From the NCBI GenBank assembly GCA_022539475.1, contig VCMS01000184.1:1-64000 (forward strand): 64,000 nucleotides of DNA, written 5' to 3'. The position numbers were made by a program, and so were the translations under genes. This document shows, one piece after another, positions 30,325 to 43,152 of the stretch. The DNA is from Gracilaria domingensis. Lineage: Eukaryota > Rhodophyta > Florideophyceae > Gracilariales > Gracilariaceae. How positions within the stretch are numbered: position 1 is the first letter of the stretch; every line of letters starts with the position of its first letter. The notes under the pieces were generated by a model. That model had not been told where the DNA came from, made no database searches, and saw nothing but the letters and a program-made list of their open reading frames with translations.

Positions 30325-33239
30325 TGTAATGAAGCAACAGTAGCTGCGAATTAAGAAGAAGTACATAAAGTAAAAATATAAAACTAAGTAAATCCAGGCA
30401 GGTCATATTAGCCAATTAATATCGTAATGTGATAGGTTTTGCAGAGAAGGAAAGTAAAGGTCGCCATTATTTCGTGGTAGGCCTACACTGAGCCGCACGA
30501 AAGCCAAAACACGTTTGGTGGATTACATATTGCAGCAATCTGGTGACAAATCTAGTCGCGATAGTTGTTAGTTTAAATTTGTTCTCAATATTTAATAATA
30601 CTTCAATACAGTGTTCTGTATCGCGCACATTTAAGAACGTTACTCGTAGATGTCCATGCCATTGAAACCCACTCATTATTGTGCAATTCTAAAATATATA
30701 TTTTTCGAAACTAGCTGTGATTCGTTATTACTGCGAGAACTGCATGAGAAAAAGAATAAAAATGAAGTCGAATAAAATCGTTAGACATCCATTATTTTAT
30801 AACTAAAAATATTTCAAAGGCTTCATGTAGAGCCGTTTAAGGAGAATATAAATTGGACAAAAACAAACTTCTTTTAATAAGACTTTAGATGATCATTAAT
30901 ATCATCCTCGGTTGTAAGCGGTTCTTAAAAACATCTTTCTTTAAATTTTATTGACATTGATTAAGGTATATTATTATTACCAAAGAAGATGAACAGATGC
31001 AAAGATCTGGTTACCACCATCAAACTTCCCATAGAGCGGTGATATTATTTATTCTTTTTCTGTTTGTAACCATTGTTTGAATGATGTCCCAAGCATAGTA
31101 AAAAAGAAAGATATATAGTTTTAATTCTCATATTTTTCATCAAGTTAGGATACTAGTAGAAGTTCCAGTTTAATCTAGTAGAATTTAAACTTGGCTGACC
31201 TAGATGCAATATAAGTTTATCGAGAGCGCTGAAAGGTACTAATCTTGAGAAGATTGCCAAAAGCTTGCAACACGGAAAAATAAAAAAGTTCAATTCTAAA
31301 GGTTGCAGAACTGGTATTAGCTTACAAGAATTGGTTGAACTACTTTCTTTTTCTTTTCATTTATGTATAAATACATAAAACTCTCAATTCTTGATCCTAA
31401 TGTCTAGAACCGGTGATAATTAGAATGAGTACCATATTGAAAGTTGATGCTGCCTCAATGGCCTTGAAAAGGTTTAAGAACCTTTGAAAAGAAAATTAAT
31501 ATCCATATAGTATTTAATTTAATGGAGAAGGGTATAAATGTAAGGTTACGTTTATCCTGAAATGGAAGACGTTTAAGAAGGGAACTAGTAACTTGCTTTC
31601 GGTTGGAAAAGATCTTTTCTCAGCGTTCTTCTAAGCTTAACACTTCATAGACGCCCTGATTATTTTGTACATGGAATGATTTCAAATTCGTAATATTCGG
31701 ATACGTGTATAAACACCCTTTTTTCAGCTTCAATTCTTTTCTTACGCTGGAATCTGGCCCCATACCCCGTTTGATCATTCTCAGAGCTTATACACGTAAA
31801 TTCTTCAAATGGTTCTCAGTGTATTTTAAACTGTCATAAGCGAACTTGATAGAGCTGTGAAAGATTTAAGGAAATCACTTAAAACTTTCCGAGGATGTCG
31901 ATGAGCTTGTATGCTTAGCGTATGTCGAATTTTGCAGACGTGGAAGATAAAATAAACATCAATGTTACGAATGTTTTCACCAAATGAATGTCCAGAGAAG
32001 GATTACTGGAGCCTACGCAGGGAGAAAAGGAAGTCTATCTTTGCTGTATAGTGGCAAAATATGATGCGATAGGATATGCGTTTGGATAGAGCGAGCTGCT
32101 CCTTAAGAAAGGGTTGTTCATCTACGATCCCAAGATTGTCGGAGGGGAAACTAGAGAAAAAATAGAGTGGTTCCGGTAAAATGGAGCAGTAATGTGCTAC
32201 TCGCGAATAGAGAAGGAAAGCGCTTCGCTTTATAGATGTCAGAGAGGCATAAGTTTTAAGCAAGTGCTTACAAAGTTCATGGTTCAGTGAAAGAGAGATC
32301 ATAGAACTATTTGAAATCGTAGCACAAGAAGCAGATGATGTGCTGGACGACAGAAGCCATTGATTAGCACGTCGGAGATGAGAATTGAAGGGCTAAAAGT
32401 GAAATAGTGCAACTTGAAAGAACTATTTGCATACATCACTGGTACATTATAGAGAGATTGAAATGTCCGTCATACAAAGAAAGGGGTACATAAACGACTA
32501 GATTCCGCCAGAAAAAAATGGCAGAGAATTCGAAAAATGAAAATCATTATTCAGAAAATTTTGAGCTGACGATCGGCCCCCGGCGCGAGCACTTAGTGCT
32601 CTGCTTTGAGAAGAGAGAAGAGCCGTAATAGTCAGTGTAATCCAAGTGCGATCCAACCTTAGATCTGACTCTGAAGGTGTGATGGTCTCTCTGTTGTCTC
32701 AAATCATTTCATGAACGCACAGGTACGTTCACGTCCAGTTTTCGGAAATATATTTTCGTCTCGTGCGGTCGGGTTGATGCTGACTGGGTCTGCGGCTATC
32801 ATTTTGCAATACTTAAAGTTGCTCGTGATATGAATGAGTTGGGATGTTGATGTCTTGGGTATTCCTGGTAAGGAGCCTCCGCTGAAGAGGTGAGTGAGGT
32901 TCCTAGATTGTGATTCATATAAGATTGTACCGTTGAAGATTTCTTTTCGAAAGGAAAGGTGGAGATTATTCTACTTTCTACTCCAGAATGGTAAAATACA
33001 ACAAAAGATTTCCGGAATGGGCTCAATATTGTTTGCTGTTCAAGCACAATTTCGGTTTATCGCTTTGTCGGTACTTTTTTATCTTGTATGTGTGCTTGCT
33101 GTCTTATATTTGCTGACATGTGGTTTCTACCCGCAATGCCTCTAGCTGCTAGTAATTCTTGGCTTCAGAACTAACTTCTGTTTTTCATATCTCACTTTCG
33201 AGATTCATGATTGTCTGTGGAATTGTTTTGTGTCATGGA
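30325..33239. other. Long AT-rich gene-free stretch
   Basis: I see no supported gene or RNA here. The open frames are short, scattered over both strands and compositionally biased (for example 32003-32302 minus). Confidence 0.4.
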
Positions 33240-33930
33240 AACCGCAATAATCTTAACTGATTTTGAGAACTGGGATAGCTGGTTCTTTTTCTCTTTCCAA
33301 GGTTCGCGCTACACCCAGATGTACGTTTTTGCTCTACTAAATGTCGGGGATCGTTTTGGATACTAACTGTCGCCTTTTTCTGTTTCTCGTCTTGAATCTG
33401 AGATTTTGCGCTTGTCTTTTTGGATTTTCGAAGATCTTGTTTTGGTTATACTGATCCCCTCGCAGCAAGGAACGTCATTCAAGTAGGCATCGTATAACTT
33501 GGAGCGCTGGAAACGCAGGTAATCTCATCACATAGAGACATGCGTGATGAGTGCTTTTGGAACTACATGGGATCGTCAACGGTAATATTCTTATTTGGTT
33601 GTGAGAGCTGGGAGATCTGGTCCTCTAATTTCTTTCTGAGATTCTTGTTACAGTACTCACAGTTGTACGTTGTTGATCTGATACCTGTCTGGGATCGTTG
33701 CGGATACTAACTGTCGCCTATTTCTGGTCCATTTCTCGCTTGTGATATTTTGCCACTGTTGCTTTTTGATGTTTGAAGATCCTGTTCTGGTCATGCTATT
33801 TAACGTCCAGCATTGCACTTCATTCGAATGTGCACAGTATGACTTGGAGCGTCGAGAAGAGAGGTATTGTCATCGTACGGAGAGGTTCGTGAGTGTGGTT
33901 TTGGAACTACATGTGATCGTCTACGGCTCT
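33240..33930 (+). repeat. Degenerate tandem repeat, unit about 345 bp
   Basis: Two consecutive units share landmarks at a constant offset of 344-345 bp: GATACTAACTGTCGCC at 33359 and 33703, CTTGGAGCG at 33499 and 33844, and TTTTGGAACTACATG near 33555 and 33900. The function is unknown. Confidence 0.55.
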
Positions 33931-34689
33931 GTTCGTAATACTGATCCATTTCAGTGCAAAGTTGGAAGCGGTTTCGAAAGACACACCGCGAGCTTCAAAA
34001 GCGTATGCATTACCAACGAATTATCAGTTTCATTTGGGCATCATGAGTCCTGGCCGTGCACGATCAATACTTTCTGCCCCATTTCGTCTACTTTTAGTAG
34101 GGACGTATACGTTGGGTTTGAATGGAGGCAGGGAATGATTCTGAAAGGTACGTAATAGCATCGTATGGAGAAAGTCGTCGACTGTTAACGGTACTGACTG
34201 TGTTAGTTCACTATATTCTGCAAGGTTTCGGTTCATGTTGAATAAGGTTCACACACTTGGAAGTTGGTATGGGTATGTAAGCACTGCTACTACTGTTTCG
34301 ATCCACTCGGAGTGCACCACGAAGGAGTGTAGGTCTGCCCAGAGTACTAACTGCGTTGACCTTGCTTTCTGCAGTAGTTCCTTTCATGTGGTACAGGGAG
34401 AAATTAGGACTCCCTCTGAATCTGTAACGGCTGAAACAGAGGTCCAGAGAGCGGACCATATAATTGGGTCAAAGAAATTAGAGCACTTCGAAAAGTAGAG
34501 ACCTTGAACTACGGCTCTGGCATCTTTCATATTTGGAAGTTTTAGATGTCCAGTACGAAAGACGTAGCTTAATTTAGGCTTCCTCAGAATCATTCAGTAG
34601 TCGTAGTTTTCTCTAGTTTTTCCTCCGAATGAGAACTAAAGAAAGTGCGATTTAACATATGAAAAACTAGCATTTCAAAACTAGCATTC

Positions 34690-35409
34690 TTGGACTGCGA
34701 ACTAGCAAAACGAGAACACAGACGGTCCCGCACAGATAATTTTTGCTGGCCGTCGCCGACGGAAATTCGTGAAGAGCAATCACGTCATGCTAAGCATCGT
34801 CTCACCAGCATGGCGTTTTCTTCAGATTTGTGGGGAACCTCAAAGGAAGCAGTATGGATACCTGATTCATCAGAGAATCTCCAGCTTCGGCTTTGCATCA
34901 TCGCACACACTGGCCCAGCAGGCCATCGAGGCAAGGACGTCACTTCCAGCGCTTTGGCACAGCACTACTTCTGGAGCACACTATTTGAAGACGAAGAAAC
35001 GTTTGTAAAGGCCTGCATTCATTGCATCTCGACCACCGCCGGCGACAAGGTGCCACGATCTTTTGGACCAGCGGTCCATGGTACGAAACCGAACGATTTG
35101 CTTCAGTTCGATTATATTGAAATTGGACAAAGCCGCGTAGAACCCAACTACATACTGATGCATCGCGACGATCACTCGGACTACAAGTAGTTTTTCAGTA
35201 TGCCAGTTGCTCGTCTACTAAAGTTTGCTGAGATTCAGAAGGGATTATTTGTACTCGTACGCTGGAAAGTACTTAGCAACGACGAAGACTCTCCTGAACC
35301 TCTGGATCAAATATACAAAGATGTTCCAATTATATTACAACGTCTACTGCATCGCAAACGCACTCCGACGAAACTCGCTGAGAAAGCTCGGAAGCAACTT
35401 CGTCTTTGA
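34690..35409 (+). pseudogene. Ty3/gypsy integrase relic with chromodomain-like tail
   Basis: The zinc-binding HHCC motif is intact (IAHTGPAGHRGKDVTS..., ACIHCI), followed by KPNDLLQFDYIEIG, the first core aspartate region. After HRDDHSDYK an in-frame TAG (35188-35190) stands where related integrases have Trp, and the rest of the catalytic core is deleted. The frame then resumes with a chromodomain-like sequence, LFVLVRWKVLSNDEDSPEPL. Integrases of this clade would insert the cDNA, and the tail would direct it to chromatin. The relic is dead. Confidence 0.7.
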
Positions 35410-36522
35410 GGGAGAGGACTGTAGTGGCAGTTGCAAAACCACTGTAGTTGATAGAGCGGCTTGCGTCGTGTACATAGTAGATAGAGTGCAACCTACGCAC
35501 TTCGTCATGCACCCGCAGGCTGATTCGGAGCCAGAGAGTCTGCGACACTCAGACCCACAGGCCTGGGCGGCTCTGATACTCGGCGCTTCCGCTAACCAGC
35601 GAGTTGACTCAAGCTGAGAGTCAATAGCTTCGTACTTAACGCCGTCAGGCACAGCCTCCTCAGCAAACTCGGAGACATCGAACCCTACACCTTTCAACTC
35701 AACATCCTGCGCTGCGATCGAAACTCACAGGGTGCCGCTGCCAAGCGCTTTGGTCGACAGAGCGAAAAATGCAACGAAAGTTTGAGGTTGTGGAAGTCGA
35801 TGAAAGAGGATTATAGAGGTGGCGAAAGGAACTGAAGATGAGATTGCGATTTTCTTTCTCTGTGAAGATGGCACTTGGTTTCAACTTCCTCAAATCTTAG
35901 CAACGTTACTACTAATGGCCAACGTTCATGACTGGCTGAAAAAAATAGGCCTTCCTCAACAATTGGTCTGGAAAGTTCCCCCTTCTACCCCTCTTTTCTC
36001 AGCATACGAACGAAATTAACGTCAAGCGAAAATCATGAGCTGCGACATTTGAGTCTTGCTGACGAAGATGATTACCAGAACTTCTTTAACTGCTAGTATT
36101 TATTCTATTGTGGCTAACGTTGGCCTAACATATTGAGTTGATTGTAGAGTCTCCACGCCAGTAGGAGCCTCGCAATAAGGTGAAAACGTAAATAATGTGG
36201 GCCACATTATTTAAAAAGGGCTTTTAAAATGTGGGTTCACACCGTAAAAATTTTAATTGAAATAGTAAACTTGGGAAAAGTTCCATTCCTTAGTAGAAAT
36301 TTATTGCGTCTTACGACGATAGAAATAACTAAAACTTGTTTTCAATGCACGTATTAAGCGGAACAGGACTTTCTTGTCTTTATGATATTCATTTGCAGAG
36401 CTTTTGTGTAATAAAATCAAAAATTATTAACTTTCACCCCATCTCAGGCACCCTGTTTAAAGTAGCCCACATTAAACCTGTTACCACATTATTGTTGAAC
36501 TAAATTTATTTATGGTAGCTTT
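35410..36522. other. Unassigned sequence after the integrase relic
   Basis: Short overlapping open frames on both strands, with no recognised motif. It may contain the 3' end of the integrase-bearing element, but I could not define an LTR. Confidence 0.3.
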
Positions 36523-36966
36523 TTGTACTTGTACAGGGTCCAAACTCTACAGTGTTTCTTTCACGAAAGAGTCACGGGAACAACTTTAGTAAGAAGGTTC
36601 ACCTGTGACTCAGAACATTCCCGTGTGACCCTGTTCGCAGCTTTGGCAGAAGGAAAGCCGGACGTCACAGTGAGAGATGTGCAGGCTGCGATGAATGGTT
36701 GCAAGTCACTACAAAGGTTCTCGAAATGCACGAGTCCTGTTTGGTCTTGTTTTATACATCGCTCAAAAACTAGAGCTGCTACCTTCGATATCGCAAAGGT
36801 CCAAGAAGCGTGGAGCGTATGTGCTGATATGAAGAAGGCTCTCACCCTAAATGGGCAGCATACGTGGCAGCTCTTTCGAAAAAAGCCATCCACTCCTTCA
36901 CCGCAACGTAAACGTGTGTTGGAACAGACCGTCTCACATATCCCCGACAATGTCTTCTGCTACTGA
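36523..36966 (+). CDS. Hypothetical 147-aa frame
   Basis: The frame is open for 147 codons from a non-ATG codon and contains TLFAALAEGKPDVTVRDVQA and a basic C-terminal part. No family is recognised. The complementary strand is also open over most of it (36561-36950), so one of the two, or both, may be chance. It is listed only because it is the longest frame in this AT-rich part. Confidence 0.2.
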   Translation: MYLYRVQTLQCFFHERVTGTTLVRRFTCDSEHSRVTLFAALAEGKPDVTVRDVQAAMNGCKSLQRFSKCTSPVWSCFIHRSKTRAATFDIAKVQEAWSVCADMKKALTLNGQHTWQLFRKKPSTPSPQRKRVLEQTVSHIPDNVFCY

Positions 36967-38396
36967 CAACACTGCCGCTGAATGTAGTTCGGGATCGAGG
37001 TCTTAGCAGGAACTCAATTCTTACAGAATTCTCAAAACAGAGTTGAAGTTAAAGCATGCTGTGTCAACAAAACGAAAAAGAAAACCGAAGGTAACTCATA
37101 GCAAGTGTATCAGATATTAGCAGGAGACCCAGGAAGAAGACAATTAGTTTTACATTGCGTTTCTGAGCTCTTGCATCTAGAACACACTACGTGGATATCT
37201 TTCTGGCCGAGATCGTCTCATCGAAGCGGGAGTTATCAATGACTTATCAACCCTAAGGGTCAATTCCAAAATAGATTTAAACAAATCAACTTTAAACCGT
37301 CTTCGACCGATGTCGGTGCCCGGTCTACAGGAATTTGTGTTTCAGTGGAAGAATGATGTTCCCGTACGAAGGCTCCTTCAATGCTCGTTCAAGAACAAAG
37401 ATATCACTTCGAGATCGGCTGATAACAGGCAAACATCGGGAGCACTACCAATGGCTCAGGAAAAAGACTCTGAAACAGACCCTAAAGTTGAAAATGAGGA
37501 GAGTACTATTGCGTGCGTATCCAAAATGGATTCCGTTGTTTGCAAAGAACTTTTGAATAAGAAAGATAAAAATTTGATCCGAGAAGAAGTTCAATGCGCC
37601 ACCGCTGCATTGACTGAAATAGTTCTTAAAAGCCTTTTGGCTGTTCGCAATCCTCAAAGTTTCCATTTCATAGATCTGACTCTGACAGTATTTATCGCAG
37701 TGATAAGGCAAAAGGTTTGGCAGTCTGGTTTAATATTCTTTGTTAGAATAGTTGGGCGATATTAGCCTTGAACTGTGTTCATGTTGTTGATCCCATCAAC
37801 ACGGCTGAATGGTGGTCTAAGAAGATTTCGTTCATGAACAGTTTGTTCGTAAGGCTTTCAGAAATAGTGGGAAAAACGTAGCGCAGTTCGAAAAGTGTGG
37901 GAATACATGAAAAGTTTCGAACTCAAATTGACGTTGATTCCTATGCATTATGCAAATCTGGAAATGTTTATCCTGCTTTTTAGAAAACGGCACAAGAGAA
38001 CCAAAACAGAGCAAAATAGGTTCTTTGTTGGTTGTTTTTTAAAAGTTATACAATGATGCTTAAATATTTATTAACATGGAATCAGATGCAATATGAGAGA
38101 TTTTGCATACATTCGCCTTGTAGAAAAACTTCAATTTCAGAGACAACCTGAGATACATTTCCCAAATGTATGCATTGAAGGAAATGCCTTTTTCTTCTGC
38201 GGTTCATTTGTTGGCATGGCAGTGGTCCCATGCAAACAATATTCCAAAAATGGCGCTAAATGCGAAGTTTGATAAGGAGCATAATTGTAAATAGTTTATT
38301 AGGTAATCAATAATTGTTTGAAAAAAAGGAGATCATTCTATATATAAGCCCGCACTTTTCGTCAAGGTACCAACAACGTAAGAAGATTACCAAAAC

Positions 38397-39010
38397 GAGT
38401 CTCCGTTTGCTAATAGAATATTGATTATGTTGGCCATAGCAAACAAAAAATCGCCGTGCAGTTCTCTATTGTGACGAAACTGATTTTGCAAACAAAAAGA
38501 ATTGTTGCAATCCTGAATAGAGCTTTTCACGAAGTTCTTGATAGCCGCTCTGAACGTTCTGAAATTGATGTTAACGTTATCAAGAGCTATACACGGCGAA
38601 GACTTGTATTCATTATTCGTGACAACATTTTCGTTCAGTAACAGCATAGTGTTCAATTTTGACTTGACGAAGACTTGAATCTCTTATCCGTGAAAATATT
38701 CTCGTTCAGTAATAGCATAGTGTTCAATTATGACTTAAACATTTCGTTATCCCGAAAATTTTCACATTGAAATGTTCCATATATGCACAAGGTCTCACCC
38801 CGAAATAAACTGAGACCAATTTCATATCGAACTCTGACTGCTTTGGATTTGTGCGGAAACCAATCTCTCAAAGTTCGCGGTTCTGAAACTCGAAAAGCAA
38901 CAATATCAACATTCGTGAAGCAGTTTGAAAAGGATTTCGAGTTTATTCGAGAAGAAAATGTAAACTTCTATAGATTAGATCTCTCAAAAATTCTTGTGAA
39001 ATATTTTCAG
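38397..39010 (+). repeat. Duplicated segment, copy 1
   Basis: From AGTCTCCGTTTGCTAA to the ATAGATTAGATCTCTC region this segment recurs at 39609-40130 in the same orientation, with roughly one difference in ten. Copy 1 has an extra internal ~70 bp duplication (GACGAAGACTTG...GTTCAATTTTGACTT then GACGAAGACTTG...GTTCAATTATGACTT, ~38600-38735). A 110-codon frame (38783-39115) begins inside it. It is not conserved as a frame in copy 2. Confidence 0.6.
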
Positions 39011-39289
39011 AATCTTACCGTATGTGCCATGGACAGCCTTCTTATAATATTCAAAGACCATTTTCAAAAGGGTTTTCGTCTACTTGACAAAAGGTTGCAT
39101 TTCTATCAGCTTTAATCATTCGATAGCAAATGATAATCAATCGAAGCCTTACCCAAACGTCATGTCAAAGTACTTAATGGTAATCTTTGCACATTCTTCA
39201 AGGTCAAAAACGTTTTTGTAAATATGTTTTTCCGCACGTGACAAAACAAGGCACATTGAAATTTTAACAGGAAAATGTATGAAAACCGA

Positions 39290-39312
39290 TGTATGTATGT
39301 ATGTATGTACGT
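39290..39312 (+). repeat. GTAT microsatellite
   Basis: Short tandem (GTAT)n run, about five units. Confidence 0.8.
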
Positions 39313-39608
39313 CAATTACAAACAATTTACAATGCAACACAAAGCTTATAGTAATGCAGCCCACGTTTCAATCACATTGTTGTCTCAAAACCTCTACTGC
39401 GAATGCAGTAATGAGTTAAAGCAAAAATGTTTCCTTTAGAACTTTGCCCAGTAGTTCCATTCTATTCTTTAAAAACTCTAGAAACGATTCCTAAATGATA
39501 CTGTCATTTCATGACTTTTCTTATCTTTTACTTATTACGTCGAAAGTAGGAAACCACGAACTTTGACATTCTCTCGCTGCAAGAGCTTGAATGTTTAGCA
39601 AAATAAAT

Positions 39609-40130
39609 AGTCTCCGTTTGCTAAAAGAATACTGATAATGTTGGCCACAGCAAACGAAAATCCTCGCGCAATTCTCTATTGTGTCAAAATCCATTTTTGC
39701 AAACAAAAAGAAGGTTGGACTCGAGAATAGAGCTTTTTATAACGTTCTCGATAGCGGCTGTGGAACGTTCTTAAATTGATGTTAATGTTATAAGGAGTTG
39801 TACACGACGAAGACTTGTATCCAGTATCCGTGACAACATTTTCGTTCTGTAATAGCACAGTGTTCAATTTTGACTTAAAAATTTCGTTATCCGGAACTTT
39901 TACACATTGAAATGTTCCATATATCCACAAAATCTCACCCCGAAATAAACTGAGGCCAGTTTCATATCGAAGTCTGGCTGCTTTGGATTTGTGCGAAAAC
40001 CAATCTCTGCTGCAAGTTTGAGGTTCCTAAATTCGAAAAGTAACACCATCATCACCCTTGAAGCAGTTTGTAAAGGACTTCGAATTTTATCGAGAAATAA
40101 ATGAAAACTTCTATGGGTTAGATCTCTCAA
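39609..40130 (+). repeat. Duplicated segment, copy 2
   Basis: Direct repeat of 38397-39010 without the internal 70 bp duplication. It ends just before the tyrosine-recombinase-like gene at 40176, so the pair may be part of that element. Confidence 0.6.
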
Positions 40131-40175
40131 TCTAACCGCGTCAACAGGCTACAATTATTATCTCTACCATATTTA

Positions 40176-41147
40176 CTAATCATTCCCTTCTTCTTCATCA
40201 TCCTCTTCCATCACCATCAAGAGTTGCTCCATTGCAACTTTGACACCCTTTTCATATTCCATGCAACTGATGTGAATGTAACGGCTCAGAATTTGCTCTG
40301 CGCTTGCATTCATTCGCTTTCCTAGCAATTTTAAAAACTCTTGCTCAGACCAACCACTTCCAATACGTCTACTGCGATAGGCGCGGATCATAGACGTCGC
40401 AAAACTGGCACGAACGACCATAGAAGTAACAAACTCGTATCGGCGATTGATATGAACCTTGAAAGTGTGTAACGAGTGTGTGATATGACGCATGCAAAGG
40501 CAGGTTCCATCCCGCGAGTGCATCAAAAGACGAACATCAATCCCTTCGTCCACAAAGCTCAACTTGTCTCGCAAGTACGCGCGCATTACCGGCTTTTGAA
40601 ATTCAACAAACGGCTTCATCGAAATCGGAAACAAAACGGACGGAAAGCCCACGTCCCTCTCTTTCTTGTCGGAATTGCAGCGAAGACTGAAGAAATCGTC
40701 AAACGGTGTGCGTTTAACCCAAATAATTTCACTGGCCGTTGGTAGCTGCAAAGTGGCGATAGCTTGAGGTTGTTGGCACCCGCAAGAAAAAAAGATGGCA
40801 GCCATAAAATTGAGGAACCTCTTGTGCATGAGGTATTTATTCTGTTTCAACCTCTCTTTAAACGAACCAGCTTCCTTTGCTTCTTCCAAAACATAAGTAT
40901 TCATAATGTCTTGACGCTTATGGCTCGCGATCTATAACGTCTTTCGCAAATCCGCATGAAACAAGAGATTGTGATCAAAGATGTTAATGAGTCGGTGTCG
41001 TTTTCGGTTGTGACGACTGTACGAATTACTGAGATCCATACGAGGGCCATAATAAGCGATAGACTCCCGCTTTTTCTCAGTGTGATCCTCCATTCTTGCT
41101 TCAGGGCTGTTGAGGGAGTCTCCATCTAGAACGATAATTTGATTCAC
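40176..41147 (-). pseudogene. Possible tyrosine-recombinase (Crypton-like) gene with one stop
   Basis: Two minus-strand frames, 41147-40932 and 40904-40176, are in the same register and separated only by a TAG at about 40929, so this was one reading frame of at least 320 codons. The C-terminal part reads SMVVRASFATSMIRAY, then FLKLLGKRMNASAEQILSRYIH. This resembles the box II Arg and final Tyr region of eukaryotic tyrosine recombinases (..R.sfAt......LG..m..s..q....Y.h). The protein ends in an acidic tail. The first catalytic Arg is not obvious and the box II His is Val. If correct it would be a Crypton-type integrase. It could also be an unrelated transposon protein. Confidence 0.4.
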
Positions 41148-42174
41148 GATGTTCTCCCATGCTTCTTTCTTCGTAGAAAATGGTACTCCATTTGCAATGG
41201 ATGGGCCACGCCGAGACCCTCGTCTACGAAAGATGATTACGTCTGATTCTTTGTTCTACTGGTACGCTTTTCGTTCGTTTTCGAGGAGTCTCCTAGTGCG
41301 AGCTCGAGGGACGAAGTTGCCGTCGTTAGTCTGATGTTCAGACGACGGAAGCCACTACCGCGGCGGCGTTAGAAAGTCGGGTTGTGCGTCAGGTTCTTGT
41401 TTTCCTTCTTTATAAACTTTAGGCGTTGGCGAGCAGGACATATAGCCGTCCTCTTTTGAATCGGAAGAATGAATGAAAACGCGTTTCATAACAATGCAGA
41501 TGAGAACATCTTGAAATCCCGAGAACACCCATGGGGATGAGAATTCCTCAAAAATCTCGAGAATACCCGTCGCGAGTGGTTACATTGCAACAGCCTATCG
41601 CCCCCCAGTAGTTTTCAAGAGCTTGAATCTGGAACCAACAAATCCTGTTGAATCTGCAAGAACGCCCACCAATTCCACCCTTCGATATCCCTAGCATACA
41701 CGAATGCCGTCCGACCCCTCGTTTTGACTTCTGAATCTTCTATTACAGGCGTCATTTCTTGGTTAGAACCGACGGCGTGCAATTTTTTTCATCGCCAAAG
41801 CATCAACAACACAAGCGCGACAACGTAGAGGTTTTGGATCGTGTTAAAAAATGTCGCCGCAACAGACGTGTTCGAAAACTGCCAAGCGCCACGATTCATA
41901 ACCATATGGGGCTCTGAATTTTTCTGTTTTAAAAACGAACCGTGTACACCCTGAATCGGTCTGTAACGAAGCTTCAACCAAGCTTCGTTCTTTAACCTTT
42001 TAGAAAACATTTTATTAGCGTAGCTACAGCTTTTCGGTGACCATGAGAGTATCTGGAATTCAACAACCTAGGCTTGCCACTGCTTACTGCCGCTGCCTAC
42101 AGAGAGCTTGGAACCTTTTCAATGTAGCCTTATCGTAGCCATTTTTGAATTGGGGATTAGGGGTTCTATCGTTT
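41148..42174. other. No gene supported
   Basis: The minus strand remains partly open upstream of the recombinase-like gene (to ~41200), so its true start may lie here. The remainder contains only short open frames. Confidence 0.35.
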
Positions 42175-43147
42175 TGTAGAGCAAAACGTGCTCGCCTGAT
42201 GCACGGGGATGGTCTTCATAGTTCCCTGGTGGGAATGATTCCGGGTATTCGGGAGGTATGAGTATTGGCCCACGGAGGGTATGCTTTTCGTCAGTATGGA
42301 GGTATGGCACCCTGAGGGGTCGGCCATGACGTGGCATGGATAAGTACTGGTCGCTTGTACGCGTGTGTAGGAATGGGTGTGTTCACACATGTTTTGGGAT
42401 GATTGTTGGATATTTCACTGGCCACTGCCGCGGGTTGTCACGTTCACCACGTGTATGGACCTGATTAGGTGTGCATTAGATTATTTCATTTAGTTTAACT
42501 AATTTATTGGTTTCGATATGAGGGGTGACCTCCCGGTCACCTCCTCCTTCATTAAAGGGTGACCGAGTTCGGCTCTGAACTACGTTCGCCTGTGCAATGT
42601 GCACAACGCCCTCCGGAGGGTCACCGCGTACGGTACGAACCAGCTTCATCTCTCGGGATCCTTCAGGCACTACTGACCTACAGAGCTGTTGCCCTCGGGC
42701 TTATTTCCGTCTTCAGCCTATCTTTTTACTTGTCTTTACCTGCAGAGTACTGCCTACCTGTGTCAGGTGGTTTTGCCGTCTCTGTATATAGTTGTTGCCA
42801 TGTGGGCTTAATACACAACCCCCTTCTTCCGTCGCCAGGGGGTCTGTTGCCGCTTGTCGCACGACCCGCCGAGGGTTCCTCCTTGGTTTTCCCTTCGGTT
42901 TCCCCTTTCACCTAGGGCTTACACCGCTCTACGGTACCCTTCCTCCCAACCGCTCCGTCACTTTTCGCCGGACTCCTGGATCAGGCCCGTTCACCCCTTA
43001 CCCTCCGAAGGTACATCCCGTACCACAGACGGCCTTACACCCGCGTTTTCCGTGTTCGGAGGGCTCACCACTGAGTTCACCTCGTCTAGCGGGCAAGGAC
43101 TCGAACGCCTTGAGAGACGGTCCCATCGCTGGGGTTTTGCTCTACAC
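42175..43147 (+). mobile_element. Solo LTR of the gypsy family
   Basis: The 973 bp LTR begins TGTAGAGCAAAAC and ends GTTTTGCTCTACA (perfect inverted ends). It is flanked by the 5 bp target duplication CGTTT (42170-42174 and 43148-43152). The sequence corresponds to the LTR at 17864-18805 in the other orientation. No internal sequence adjoins it, so it arose by recombination between two LTRs. Confidence 0.93.
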
Positions 43148-43152
43148 GTTTA

